NCBI GenBank assembly: GCA_000711775.1
Contig: ARYC01017078.1
Coordinates: forward strand, 1-64,000
DNA length: 64,000 nucleotides
Direction: 5' to 3'
Origin: Oxytricha trifallax
Lineage: Eukaryota > Ciliophora > Spirotrichea > Sporadotrichida > Oxytrichidae
Shown: positions 1 to 13,291 of the stretch, one piece after another
How positions within the stretch are numbered: position 1 is the first letter of the stretch
Layout of the letters: each line of letters starts with the position of its first letter
Notes under the pieces: generated by a model
What the model saw: only the letters and a program-made list of their open reading frames with translations
Told to the model about the DNA's origin: nothing
Database searches by the model: none
Program-made: the position numbers and the translations under genes

Positions 1-570
1 AGATTTGAAGCCAGAAAATGTAATGCTAAATCTCTGCCCTTTAGAAGTAGTAGTCATAGATTTCAACAGAGCAATAAGACAAGTGATAGTGACTTTAGCT
101 AAGGTTTTAGGCAATCCAGGATACTTCCCTATAAGAGAGGAATGGACAAATGGCTCTGTATAATGGGATGTTTGGGCGGTAGCTGCAATTATCTTAGAGT
201 GCGATATGGAGTATGTCATACTTTGGAACAAAACATGAGAAATAATCAATAAGTTTGGCTGCTAAACATATTAAACAAGATGAAATATGCAATTAAATTA
301 AGAAGATAGTCGAGATGGTAATCGTAAAAGCTCAAGCATATTCAAGATAATCATTAGATGATATACTAGAACAACTACAGACTGCTAGATTCAAGAGGTA
401 TCACAAAGATAAGCAGATAAAATTTGTTTGAATTAAATACACTAATACTCTTTAAATATACATTAAATTCACATAAAACCTGCGTTTTCTCTACTAACCC
501 CAATAAGACCCCAACTATACCCTACAAATCAAAGCACTTATAAACCTCACTAAGGGGTTTTGGGGTTTTG
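1..570 (+). mobile_element. TBE transposon, right-end fragment (copy A)
   Basis: This is the right end of a telomere-bearing element cut off by the window start. It begins inside the kinase-like gene and ends at 554-570 in GGGGTTTTGGGGTTTTG, the hypotrich telomere repeat that TBEs carry at their tips. The next bases are AAT, the ANT-type target used by TBEs. The non-coding tail aligns with the tails of the other TBE copies here, including the reverse strand at 9685. Confidence 0.85.
2..238 (+). pseudogene. TBE 57-kDa-type kinase domain fragment
   Basis: With TAA as Gln this reads a kinase catalytic segment with DLKPEN, then VVVIDFN where DFG would stand, then GNPGYFP and WDVWAVAAI, ending in TGA. 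It matches the C-terminal part of the intact TBE gene at 35103-36551 motif by motif. It stops roughly 65 codons short of that gene's C terminus, so this copy looks degenerate. The N-terminal half lies outside the window. Confidence 0.75.
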
Positions 571-1642
571 AATATCTTTGAATATACGATGAGGTATAAT
601 TATAATAATTAAGAGAGAGAGCATAATATTAATAAAATAATAATAAAATCTCACTTTAAAAGTTTGTTACTTTTCAATTCTTGAAGAAGGTCCTATCTAG
701 ATATATATACTATACTAATGTAATTAATCATAAAGCAACAAAATGTTTATATAATAATAAACGTACTATAATATTTATTTTTAAATTTCAAATTTATTCA
801 AGTTTTACTCTGAATATTTTATAATTGCTTACTGTATTAGAAATTTCATAAATATATGCGAGATCGGTATTTATTATATAACATAGCAGGAACTTAAGAA
901 TGCAGCCACTAAGACCGTCACAAGGACCTCTATCACTTGTTTCGTAATACGAAATCACTCCCTCTCTATAGGAGGGCTAAGTCCCCCCCCGAAAAACCCA
1001 TTTGATTATTTTATAAGTTATCATTTGTATAAAGTGTAAAATATTATCATTGGTTTATAATAAATGAATGGAATTATTTTTTTTTATAGGTAAAGCAAAT
1101 ATATTAAAACTCAGCACAGCTTACAAATCCTTAAAAAGTTTACACATTTAAATAAACAAAAAATATTTATTTATAATGTCAATACTGCTGATCAGCAATG
1201 TCCATAAAACAATACATAAAACACATATAACCTTAAAACTGCTCCTTATAAATGCAAGTCAAGAAAATTAAAAAGATAAGGATATAACTTATACTGCCCT
1301 TTAATTTGTTGTTGGCGATTATTGAAGATGTTATCTTTAATCTATTTCCAGATGGATTTAATATCTATGAGGCTGTAAAATATCTTTAAAATAATAATGG
1401 ATTCAGGACTTCTAGATAATTAATTAATTAAATATATAAAAATTAAAGAAACAGCATTAAGGAAAAGTAAAACTGTTAATTAAAATGTTAATGAAAGTGA
1501 CTAGGAACGTAGTGGGTTATGGAAACCGTTCAGATTGAAGTAAGGTGGAAAGCGTCATAAATAGTCCGAAAAGTACCCCCACTGATGAACAATTAGTACA
1601 GTTTATAACCTATTTTATGAGATCATAACAATTATATTCCCC
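571..1642. other. AT-rich, no gene recognised
   Basis: Nothing coding was recognised. At 938-1000 there is a short palindrome (TTTCGTAATACGAAA), a CCCTC/GGAGGG hairpin and a run of C. These may be structured or fortuitous. Confidence 0.5.
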
Positions 1643-2839
1643 ATGAGTGGTTATGAATTATATCAAGCTGACATTCTTACAGTCAGTTGGGATTTCATTA
1701 ACTCTTTCTAGTCATCTGAGATATCACTATCGAGCAACCGGAACACCATTCAAGTTAAGCAAGAAATGATTAACACTGAATCAGCCATATATATAACTAA
1801 ACAATATACTGCTTCATTACGCGGAGATCAAGCAGTTCCATTCAAAAGCCCACTATCTGTTTATATAAACAATGTCTCCTTCAACTAGTGCGAGCACACT
1901 GATCGAAGTCTTTCAGTTGATACACTCTCTTAGAACAAAGATATATAATCATTTGATAGTATAATCTTAAAAGAACATCTGCATCAGCTCAAAACGACTC
2001 AAAACCTTTCCATATATCTCACTTAACCTATTGAGATAGAAATCCTCAAATAGACTTCAAAGCAACTTCCCTACTACCTACATCCTAAATTTACCTATTA
2101 AACAGGAAAATCATCGCAGTCAAACTCAGTTGAAAAAAAAATACGGGTTTTCTCAAGTAGGTCAAGACCTTAAAAGTACATTTGCCTATTTAATAACTAA
2201 TACAATTAGAGAATCATCCCCAAAATTCTTATAATAATTTCACAAGTGGATTCACTTTAGTAAACAAGGAATCACCCAAGTGTTAAATTATACGACTAAT
2301 AAATATAATACTATCCACAAACTCAAAACATTATGAGGTAATAACAGCACCAAGTCTCAATAAAAGATGATCTTCAAATAATAACTAACAATTAAGTCGG
2401 CACAAAGGCCGACAATCTTTTAAACAAAATCCTGAGACCCCTAAATCCCTAAACCCCATAGATATTTGAGATATAAACAGCAACTAACCAATAAGAATTG
2501 AACACATATTTTGATGTAATTTATATAGTTTTTCAAAGACTTAATAAATAATATTTAAATTTTACTTCAAAGATTCTACCAATATCCAATATGGAACAAT
2601 TAAAGGTAAACAAAAAATGGTACCCAGTCTGCGATTCCATAGACTGTATGTAAAATCACTTCAAAATTATCTTCACATATTATAATTTACAACAAAACTC
2701 AAAAAACACATACAATTCACAATATATGATAATAGCAACTACGACTATACTTAGAAATGAACCAGACAATCAAACAACTAAATTTTTTTACAGAGAAAGA
2801 GTTTACTTAATGCAGATAAAGTCACACAGATAGAGATGA
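1643..2839 (+). CDS. Germline-region ORF of 398 aa, unknown function
   Basis: An uninterrupted reading frame of 399 codons from ATG to TGA exists only if TAA and TAG are Gln. An in-frame TGA lies shortly upstream of the ATG, which fixes the start. TGA is common in DNA of this composition, so a run this long is unlikely by chance. The product begins MSGYELYQADILTVSWDF and is rich in Gln, Asn, Ser and Ile. The C-terminal third has a KKWYPVCDSIDC stretch. I see no signal peptide, clear membrane helix or known domain. It lies among transposon remnants with no gene partner nearby, so it may be a germline-limited gene, or a macronuclear segment whose partners lie elsewhere. Confidence 0.55.
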
Positions 2840-2964
2840 AAAATCTTAGTTTGTATTAAAAATCAAGCTGAATTGACAATCAGAGAGAGAGAGATTGAAC
2901 AGATCAGATGACATAAAAATTAATATAAAGAGCTTTTCCCTTATAAGCTTACATACTTTAATAT

Positions 2965-3083
2965 GATCGGTGGTCCTTAGAGACCTAAATGTGATCGAAT
3001 TATTATTTATTATTATTATTAAGGAAAAGTGTTACATTAAAGAGTAATATAGTAATAGATGAGTCTCTTTGGACTCACCGATC
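2965..3083. repeat. Small inverted-repeat element (MITE-like), 119 bp
   Basis: The left end GATCGGTGGTCCTTAGAGAC is mirrored at the right end by GTCTCTTTGGACTCACCGATC with a few mismatches. The interior is AT-rich and non-coding. Target duplications were not resolved. Confidence 0.45.
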
Positions 3084-6000
3084 TCTAAAATATAATTACT
3101 CAGAAGACATAATATACTATGGATAAGTTTGGATTGTGGGTTTGATCGAAAAAGAATATAAAAATGAAAAAAAATTAACGTTAAGAATAAAAATCTTAAC
3201 TTTAGAAATAATTATTATTTAGAAAATGTTGAGGAAAACAGTATTGTTCATGCAGATGGGTAGACAAGCTATATTCGAATAAATTGGGAAAATCTTGAAA
3301 TAATTCACTAAATACATATTCATAAATCTTGGGATGGTATTTAGAGAACTATGGAGCATAGCAATTTATTTGAAGGCAATAATCTATAATAGTTATAGAA
3401 TGCCTAATTATAAATTAAGAACTTTCTGAGTTAATGTGAACATAAATGATTTTATTTAAAATGTTAAGTAAATTTAAATGAAATCCACCAAACACCTCAC
3501 AAAAGATAAAGATTACCAGACTATGAATGAAATGAATTCTTAACAATATTTTCGAACTACTTAGAGAAATTTTAATACGTATATTTTTATAGGCAACATA
3601 TTTAAATTTCTCAAGTCAATGTAGTTAACTTATTTTATTAAAATATGTTTTATTAAATTGTTGTTCATTAATTATTTAACCTTATTAAATAATAATAAGA
3701 ACCAAATGAAAATAAATAGAATCAACAAAAGTTAATATAAATTAAGGCAATGGATATGTCATTTAACTTCGCTAAAGATTAACAACATGAATTTTTTAAT
3801 GAATTCTTTTTGCATTTTGGAATGAAATCTCAATATAAATTGGCATTATTTATTTATACGTTCCAAATATCCTGAGTTTAGTGTTAAGAACATATTTTCA
3901 ATATTTCAAACAAGATTAATTACTGATATATACCAAGGTATATTGGGAAGCAGAGATTATCCCTAATAAGTGTTAGTTCTAAATTATAACGAGATGAGTA
4001 AAAGTAAATGTTTAAAATAGATTATAATGAGAAAAATCATAAAGAATTCCTCATTTCTCGAGTAAAGTGACACATAATTATTTATGTTAATATAGAGCAC
4101 AAAGGCAAAGCACTTTAAATTCTTAGGAAAAAGAAATTAGGTCTCAAATATTGAGGCAATAAGAAACAGTCTTAAGCAAGTGGGGCATGGATGAATAAAT
4201 TAATAAGAAAAGAGATCATGATAAATTAAAAACCTACAGAATAGTTTCCATGTGTCATAGTAAATAAAGTAAACGGCTAAATAGATTAAATAATTTGAAC
4301 TTACTTTATACTCATAAATTAAAATTATAATATTTAAGATTTAGTATTAATTATATTTTAAATAATTTCCAAGATTAAAAAAATTTCTTAGAATTGCTTA
4401 AATCGTTAAATCTAAAATCATATAAAAATTTGCTGCTTATTTTAAAACCTTTCCAATTATTTATAATTATGTTTTCGTAGTAATTTTAGGTTGATAAATG
4501 AATAATTTGTCAAATTTTATCCCTAAAATATTTGAATGTGTTGATTTCTTTTTTAAATTGTCAAGAAAAATTGTTAAGTTTAGATTTTTAAAGCCAACCT
4601 AGATATTGATGTTTATAAAATTATTTAACAAAGATATTCAGTTTTTGTCATAGAGAATCGTTTCGAAAATATTTTCCTACTACGGTGATTCATTTTATCT
4701 ATACTTTCAGTTTATCTTTGAATTACTCTAAATACCATAAGATTAAATTTCCATAAATAAAATAAACTATAAATCCAAATTTCATTTAATACACAACAGT
4801 ATTGTGACAAAAAAATTGAAGAAGTTTCCTAGAAACATAAACCAGAATTCTTAAATAACCATATTCAGAAGATTTAGTCGCTGTTCTATAAAAATTTTAG
4901 TTACCGCCTCTCGGTTTCTATAACCTTTATATGATTATACTTTTAAGGAATATTTATTAATATTTACAGAGATGTCTCCCAAGGAATTAAAATATAACTT
5001 AATTCCAGACTCTATTGTTTGTTGATGCAATAATATAAATTTATGATAAGAAAGAAAAAAATATCATACATGAAATTGAAATAACATTTTATTCTGGAAG
5101 CAATATATTAAATCTTAAATGTGTGAGCTCATTAAACTATAAGGCTTTATTATAATTGAGTTTATTGATATGTAGACGCCAGTGCTTATAATTTTGACTT
5201 ATTTAATATCTCCAATCAAACGAAGAAATTGCGATACTTAGTATTAAATATTTGATAACACAATAAAATTATTCAAAAAATCAACTGATAAATATAAATA
5301 TTTGAATTAACCTACTGATAATTTATCATGCTCAGAGTTTTAATCAATCATACTACCACCTATGATGGCTTTATAAAAATCCAAAAAATAGGAGAAATGG
5401 TTGAACTCTTCAAAAATCGTTCTACTTCTTTTGTTCATTTAGAGAGGAGATGCTTTCTTTATATTCTTTCACACTAACATACTAAACTGTTTTATTATAC
5501 TCACTTCAATTGGAGCTTTTAATAATTTCATCAATTAAACCAAAATGTCAGCTTAGAACTTTTAATATGCTTTATATTTATAACAATTGGATGAATAAGC
5601 TTGATAATCAAACTATTATACTCTTCTCCATTTTACTAATGGAAAATGATTTTTTTGAAGAATAAAGGTTTTAGTTATAGAATAAATTAATTGGGAAATA
5701 TATGCTTAATTCACTTATGATCTTAATACATCACTAAACTTAAGCATTCAAGTAAAAAAGTGAAATGCAACTGTGAACTAAAATTATTTTTAAACTAACG
5801 AGAAACATTTCCTCGAAACCAAATTAATGTCTAAGATCTCAGATATGAAAAGAACAAACTAGCCTTTAGAATTATATCACTGATTTCGAAAGAAACCAAT
5901 ATGACTTCAGCCCTAATATAATATAATGAATTGAATATAAAATTATAGACTTTAATAAAGATGAAACTGATAGTTACTAAAATTAACTTGAAAAGGAAAT

Positions 6001-9000
6001 AAATAGTCCTAAGGCAAAATATATTGAATTTAACTTGAGAGGTTGATCCTTATTTATTAATAGATATATGAATACGAGAGTTCCCAAATACTTCATTGTG
6101 GATTCTTATTATTTATACAACATTTTTATTAATGTAAAACTAATAAATTAAAAAATTCAAATCTCATTAAGATTATCTTTCACAATTGATTTGTATCAAT
6201 AATAATTAGAAATAACAAATTTGTTTTTGATTTAGGCAATTAGAAAAATGAAACTCAATTATCTTAAATTACAGTGGTGATTATTAGAAAGTATGTAAAT
6301 GGTAACTTCAGGAAGATCCTTGATAAAGTTAATTTATTTTGATTATTACCATCCATCTAAATTAGAATTAACCATACCTTCTTATGAAGATGAGCTGAGG
6401 TACTTTGAACTACTCTTATTAAAGGCTTCCCAGGCACAGAGCATAGTGATTGAATCTGCAAAGTTTATTTATTTATTGTTGTTGGTGTGCTTATAGTGAT
6501 CCACCACATACTGCTAAAATTTCCATATTGTTTTTTACTTTGTTTTAACGCTCAACAACCATTCCCATGCCATAAAAAAATCCTTCTTATCCTTTTATGA
6601 GTTTCAGTACCTCCTATGCCTAAAATGTTGAAGGAATCTCTTAGCCATGTTTTATTCATTGTACTTGGAGAGTCTCTTAAACCTATCATAAAACTTCCTG
6701 AGTCTGCCGCTGATGGATGACTCCATTTCTATATTTTACAATTTAATATAAATAGGTTATTTATTGGTTTTTATTAAATTGGGCTAATTTCCAAATTAAA
6801 GTTCAAATTATTTAAGTATTTAATATTAAAACTTATAAAATCCCCAAGATCTTTTTGCAATCGATATCCCAACTCATTTGTCTCAACTTAACATGAAAAT
6901 ATGCCCAGTTGATAGAGCTTTAGATTTTAGGAGTGTTCACTTGACTCACTTGACAATGCATATTTTTACTGGAGAAGATATATTACTTAGCTTTTTAACA
7001 AAAATTGATTAATTATTTGAATAGTATCGATATGAATTAATCAAATATAGTATTTATTATTTTTTTATTTTTCATTTTCAAACCCCTATATAAAACCCCA
7101 TGAGAAAAATTTATGGTAAAATTAATGACGATTTATAGTATGATTAAGAAGTTCATTAATATGATTATTTAGTTTTTAATATAATTTTAAAACTCTCAAA
7201 ATTAATGAGTATTGAACTATCGTGTTTTGGCAATTAAAAACTAATATATCCCCATTTGCACATAGTGTGTTTCGTCTTTTTTAACTATCTTTTTTATTCT
7301 TTAAATAACTTTAAAATTAACCTTAAGATAATTAGTATAAGCAAGAGTGAATAATACTAAAGATCATTAGTACATTAGTGGAAGTGCTTATTAACTAAGA
7401 AAAATATACATAAGAGAAAAGTTAACAATAAAAAAGGTATTCTATATTTTCCTCTACTATAATAACTCAGACAATACTAAATGATACAAGGAAATAAAAA
7501 GAAGATGATAATACTATAAACAAATGGAAGAAGAAACATTTCAAAAATACTTAATAGTACAAAATAATTTAGAAATATTCAAAGAATACTGAAAGAGATT
7601 GATGAAGATAATGTTAATTATCAACTAGAAGCAAAACCCGTTTTTTCAAATGTTAAATTAAGATAAATATTATCATTAATGACTCTTAATTAATCTATTT
7701 TTCTTTCACTCAATTTTTCACATACTTTTACTTAAATAAATCTTTGAAGGCATCAGTTATTTTAAAAGTGAAAAAAAGACAATTGCCAATTATTCGATGT
7801 CCAGAACCAAGAATAGACAAGACTTGTTCATAGCAGCTTAAATGATTGATTTCTAAATTTTTGATAATTATCATTGTTAATCTAATGGAAAAAATAAAAG
7901 ATTAAAGGTCAGTGAGTAGAAGGATTATAGTATTCACTATAAAAGACTTGTAAATTTAACATTTTTAAATAATAGTTTGGTGTAGAATTTGATGACTTTA
8001 CTATATGTAAATCCTTTTACTTTTTATATTTTTATCTCATTCATGATATCAATAATGTTCATCTCTGGGGTATGGTTTTCCAAATTTGCTTATTTGAGAT
8101 TTCGTTTCCCTTCCAGAAATTTTATTTTGTGAATTTTTTAAGAACTAAAATTTATTTATTTATAATCAGAAATATTCTTTAGATCTTTCAAAGTTTGGCA
8201 ACTTAAGTAAATTGGAGGAAAGTCTTCCCTAGCTCCCATCCACAAGTTAAATCCGTTTAATTGTTATTAACCAGCAGCAAATGAACTTTTTCTTTTTGAA
8301 TCTTTTATTCAAGATCTCAAGCAAGCTTAGCTTATACTTGTTTGATCCAATATGGAAAAGCTTACCTGCCAATTATGATACAGATCAATTCTTACTTCCT
8401 TAGCTATTCCAGAAGAGGACAAAAATTAAATCATTGCTTGCTGTTAATGTTTGGTCATTTTTATTAGGAAAATCAAAATAATCAATTATCTTGATTTTTT
8501 TATAAATTTTGTTCTCAATTACTAGCAATCAGTGAGTGTAGTCAAAGGCAGAAAAAAAATTAGTTCTAGAGATAATTCAAGTATTTATTGAAATTAACCT
8601 TAAATTTATTAGAGCTCTCTGATAATAAATATCATGTTGCCTTTGGATGATTTTTAAGATTAGTATATGTTTTAGAGTTTTTATTTGTTCGGTGATATGA
8701 AACTTAAAAATTATTTTTTAAATTTTTTTTAGTTTCAATAGTTGTTATTTTTTTATAAAGGGATAGTGATAAACTTCCCACTAATGAGGAAAAATGTTAA
8801 AAATCAACACATTCCTTCCCTACACCATTGATGTCATCATCTCTATCTATTTACTTAAACCTTAATAATTCCTATTTAAAGTCTCGCTCTCATGTTTTAG
8901 GAAGCTTAAAGTAATTATAGTGAATTAGGAAACAAAAGCTGTTTGTAAGCGCATCATATTTGATAACTATTTTAATCTTCAATATGATAGTCTCATCTCG

Positions 9001-9684
9001 TTTCATTTATTTTCATCTCCTTGTGATAAGACGCATCAACAACAAAGATCAATTTACAGAATGAAGTCTGTTGCTTAATTCTCTTATCAACTGTTCCTTA
9101 AGATGGAATCGTTTCCAAAGAGTGTAGAGGCTTCTTCAATGATATTAATACGGGATTTGCTGTCAAAAATCATATTGTTTAGCATGCATATAGCTTGAAC
9201 AAAAGATTTCGGGTTTCAGGTAAGTGCAAAGGTACATATCAGGCTTGAAAATGCAACGTTGGCTTCTAAATTTTAGGTTATGGCTAATGAGAGCAAGAAT
9301 TAGCAATTGATGCTTGGACAGACTTCTTTATAATGTTCTATCATTGAGTTTGGAAAAAGGATGGAAATATATTATAATAAAATTTAATAAATCACTTTTT
9401 AAAGCAGGTAGTTTTCAATTTTTTATGAAGACCAAGTAAATATTGTACTAATGTAGTTATTTATAAAGCAACCAACTACTTATAAAATTATAATATTTAT
9501 ATTTTTCATATAAGTAATTATATCAAATTTAACTCTTATTGTTAATAAGTAAAAATAGAATATATTAGAAGACAGACAATCTACAAAAGCAAATAACTAA
9601 AACATCTAATATAGGGGGTTTTTAGGGTATTGAATACCAAAATTAAAAAGTGAATATTAATATTTAATATTGCAGTAAAAATCA
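3084..9684. other. Long AT-rich stretch, no convincing gene
   Basis: About 6.6 kb of very AT-rich sequence. Short ciliate-code ORFs occur (for example 6293-6499, 8280-8534 and 8794-9198) but none carries a recognisable motif. On the minus strand at about 6550-6730 a short coding-like run exists without a family assignment. Confidence 0.5.
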
Positions 9685-10720
9685 CAAAACCCTCAAATAG
9701 TTGTGTTAATGACTTTTCTTTGTAAAGTAAAGAAGATGCAGGTTATTATGAGAATTTAATATGTATTTAATTCAAAGGAAATAATATATATCTTATCATA
9801 AATAATTATTATATTATAGCAGTTAATGCTAACACACATATCCAACTATTACATAAAACCATTTATTCTTTATCTATAATAAGGTAGTATCAAAGAGTGC
9901 CAAGATCCTCAACAAGAGTTATTACCTCTTCGCTATTATTAATATTGAAATCAATGAGACTTAAATTAACATTTTATGATTTCTAATCTCTGTGAACATA
10001 TTCTAGCTCATGAAACTCTTACACCCATCTAAGAGGATCTGATTCATATCTTCTGTATACCACTATTATTAAGTAAACCCTAGAAAAACTCTATCCAATT
10101 CAAGCAAGATCTTTCATCATTAAGCTTTATAAATAAATGTACTCATATGCAAATTTATTTGGTTACTGTTCATTCTTTATGAGGTGATTAAATGGACATA
10201 TCACGCATGCATTTTTATCGAAATCCTTAAGCTTTTTTTTTGTATTAAATATCGCTGCTCAAAGAGGTATTTAATACAGTCATTAAAATCAAGTGTAATT
10301 AATGAATGAATGTAAATCTTCCTAAAATCATACAACAATAGCTCTACTTGCAGTCTGTTTCACCAATAGGCTCTTCCTTTTATTATTCTCTTTTTAACTC
10401 ATGACTATTTGATTTTCTCTTTGCTTATATAAGTATAAGGGTCTCTTTTTCTATTACTAGGGATGCACTTAAGTCGTGCTCTTCAGATTTTTTTCGTTAC
10501 TTTTGCTGAGTGAGCTAGAGCAAAATTAAATACAAGCAGTACATTAATTGCATCCTACTATATCAAGCTTAATATAAACTTCATCTTGTTAAAATGTGTC
10601 TCTTTTACATGCCACTTCAAATTAAATTCTGTAATGGTACTTTCAGCACTCGAATTTAATTCACTTTTCAGCTTTCTTTAATAACTTCATTATCTTCAAT
10701 GATGTTTGAGCTTTAACTCT
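9685..10720 (-). mobile_element. Degenerate TBE fragment (copy B)
   Basis: Read on the minus strand, the fragment carries a kinase remnant (ELEYVHRDQKSQN, then SLIDFN, at about 9.9-10.05 kb) that parallels LGYVHKDLKPEN...VIIDFN of the intact TBE. Upstream, at about 10.55-10.65 kb, a segment resembles the linker after the zinc fingers. The tip at 9685 is CAAAACCC, and the adjoining non-coding tail matches the reversed tail of copy A. Many substitutions and broken frames mark it as old. The outer edge at about 10.7 kb is only where similarity fades. Confidence 0.65.
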
Positions 10721-11527
10721 CATTGTTTTTTAACATTTCAATTATGAAAAGTATGACATCAAGTAACAGAGCTATTAGCTATAACTCCCTCTCAATATAT
10801 ATGACTTAATATTTTTAGTTAAACCAAGGTAAAATATGATTAAATAGTTTCAGAACAAAAAAATAAATAAAGTTAGCCACTTTATTTAAATTCAAATATT
10901 CATTCATTTAAGTCAAACACTTATTTTTAAACATTCATTCTTTCTTTTTTTGTGCACAAACCGTTGTCTTATCTCACTCTCTTATTGCTAATTTTAATCA
11001 AGTCAACTTTATCAATATGGGAAGTCATTAATTAGACATTACAACTATAGTTAATTGTAGTAAGTCTTAATTAAGCTCAAGTAAAATTCTGTTGCATTTA
11101 ATGTGTGCTTCCAGGAATGTTATTTAGATGAGATCTTTTAAACTCTTCATAAGCTCTCTTTGACCTTAGTCTAATGGACTGAGAAGAGGTTATTAAAAAA
11201 GAGAATGATCCTTTACTCTTAGTTCTTATCTCTGAGCTAATGTAAGATCCTATTTATTGCTCTCGCTTAATAGAGCGAGGATAAATAATATATATATATT
11301 TGTAAGCTTTGATCTTCACTAATAGAAACTCAAATTACATGAGCGAAAGCTTTTACCTGTAGTCACAGACTTCTATGTTAACATCAAAGTTCTGTGTTGG
11401 AAGAAACATTGCTTCATTTTCGTGTTTTAACTTAATGGTATTAATTAGAAAATGCTCTCTACATCTATCTTATCATAAAAAGAGATTAGATTATTATTAC
11501 AATGAAATGGTACCTCTAAATAAAGAA
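10721..11527. other. AT-rich, no gene recognised
   Basis: No motif-bearing ORF was seen. A hairpin with GCTCTCGCT/AGAGCGAGG arms sits at about 11255-11295. A ciliate-code ORF opening at 11375 runs into the palindrome that follows and is probably fortuitous. Confidence 0.4.
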
Positions 11528-12359
11528 GGTACCTATCTAACCACCACACTTTTTATATATAAAGCTTTCATTGAAAATATTCAATAACCAAGTATAATTC
11601 GTGTTGAAAATCACAAATAAAGTAATAAGAATAAAATATATCTTCTTGAAGGATGGGTAAACTTCTAAATAAAGGCACTTTTATGCTAGAATTATTGTTA
11701 TTTTTACAAAGATTTTGACTTAATATTAATGAATAATTTGCATTAAATATTGCTAAAATATAATTTATTTGGAATTAATAATTGTAATTAAATTAATATA
11801 ATTACAGATTCGTGGCAGTTAACTTTGTCATAGCTTAGGCAATATGGTACTCTTTTAATAGAGAAATAAATCAAAATCAGCTGGACTTTTACTTATGGCG
11901 GTATCCTTCTATCGCATTCCTGGAGTTATTTAACACAAAAAATTAAAGTCGTGTTAAATAACTCCAGGAATGCGATAGAAGGATACCGCCATAAGTAAAA
12001 GTCCAGCTGATTTTGATTTATTTCTCTATTAAAAGAGTACCATATTGCCTAAGCTATGACAAAGTTAACTGCCACGAATCTGTAATTATATTAATTTAAT
12101 TACAATTATTAATTCCAAATAAATTATATTTTAGCAATATTTAATGCAAATTATTCATTAATATTAAGTCAGAATCTTTGTTTAAATAACAATAATTCTA
12201 TCATAAAAGTGCCTTTATTTAGAAGTTTACTAATCCTTCGAGAAGATATATATTATTCTTATTACTTTATTTGTGATTTTCAACACGAATTATACTTGGT
12301 TATTGAATATTTTCAATGAAAGCTTTATATATAAAAAGTGTGGTGGTTAGATAGGTACC
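11528..12359. repeat. 832-bp near-perfect inverted repeat around foldback copy F1
   Basis: Two arms of about 410 bp are reverse complements with few mismatches, separated by a loop of about 20 bp near 11935-11955. The inner 388 bp (11750-12137) is a member of the window's foldback family. The symmetry continues about 220 bp beyond it on both sides, from GGTACCTATCTAACC on the left to its mirror GGTTAGATAGGTACC on the right. Either the full-length family member is larger, or the flank was duplicated in inverted orientation. Confidence 0.8.
11750..12137. mobile_element. Foldback element F1 (palindromic, non-autonomous)
   Basis: The ends are TTGCTAAAATATAA and its mirror, each flanked by TA. 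Both arms contain the family core: a ggcagttaact box, a GATTTTGATTTATTTCTC box, a TGGACTTTTACTTATGGCGG box, and CGCATTCCTGGAGT near the centre. No ORF is expected in such a perfect palindrome. Subtype: TTGCT ends, shared with F2. Confidence 0.75.
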
Positions 12360-13042
12360 CCCTAAATAAATACTACTGAATGTCTTGAAAATGATACCAT
12401 TTCTTCTATAATAAAGATTGATAGGAATTTCAGGCGACTGCGAAGAAACAATACAGCTCGCTAGCAAATTAGAACGTGTACCCAGTACTTTAGAGTCTTA
12501 TAGTCCTAGAGGTAGTAAACAGTAAATATGTTGCTGAGTGAACTATTATTTTTATTCAGGATGAGGTTTATTCCCAGCAATTAACGATAAACCGGTAGCA
12601 AATTGTGAACCTAACAGTTTATAAATTTATGTGTAAGACTTTGATATTGCAAAAAAATATTGTAGATAGACCCTAAAAAAACGCTAATTTCAATTTCCAT
12701 TTTGAATTTCTTTAATAATCCCAATAAAATCCGAATTACTCTTATTAGAAGCTTTATTATAATATTTATTTATTTTTTTTTAAAAAATCGTTCGATAATT
12801 ATTATTATATTAAAATTTAGTTTATAATCCAATACATATGTTAAATAATGCTTATTAAATTAAGCATTAAAATTAGTGAGAGTTTTACTCTAAAGTATTA
12901 TAAGCACTAAAGCGCGTGAATAACTAAAATCAATAAATTCAATTCAATTCATTATGATATCTCCACTGTTATTTAAGGTCTATGATTAAAAACTTATTCA
13001 AGTTCTTTTTTATATGTTTGCTTCTCTTTTTTGACTTTAGTA
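12360..13042. other. AT-rich, no gene recognised
   Basis: No coding motif, RNA gene or repeat was recognised in this interval. Confidence 0.4.
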
Positions 13043-13291
13043 AAACCCCATAGATCGGTTGAGACACGAAGACTGGGGTTAAGAACTATTTAATTAAGAA
13101 TTATATTTTATTGGCGTATAATTATAATGTTTGGGCTAATAATTAAAACTATTGGCTCTTGTCCTTATAAAATAATCCAATCAGGGTGTATAAATTTGAT
13201 TTTAGCCTAATTATATTTAATTTAAGCCAATAAATTTTAATTTAATTGTTCTTAACCCTAATATTCGTGTCTTAATTGATCTATGAGGTTT
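13043..13291. mobile_element. MITE, 249 bp, with TAGTA target duplication
   Basis: Long inverted ends start AAACCCCATAGATC on the left and AAACCTCATAGATC on the right (read inward) and stay similar for about 70 bp. TAGTA flanks both sides (13038-13042 and 13292-13296). The interior is AT-rich without an ORF. The autonomous partner is not in the window. Confidence 0.7.

Noticed and set aside
2409-2426. GTCGGC...GCCGAC hairpin
   Set aside because: It lies inside the 398-aa ORF. A 6-bp stem is too short to call a regulatory element.
6293-6730. Short ORF on plus (MVTSGRSLIKLIYFDYYHPS...) and a coding-like run on minus (6550-6730)
   Set aside because: Both are short, overlap no motif, and may be debris of an unrecognised element.
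8794-9198. A 134-aa ciliate-code ORF (MLKINTFLPYTIDVIISIYL...)
   Set aside because: With only TGA as stop, open frames of this size arise by chance. No motif was seen, and the opposite strand also shows plausible short frames.
11375-12010. A roughly 210-codon ciliate-code ORF running into palindrome F1
   Set aside because: Its second half is read from the inverted repeat itself, so it cannot be treated as an independent gene. No motif was found.
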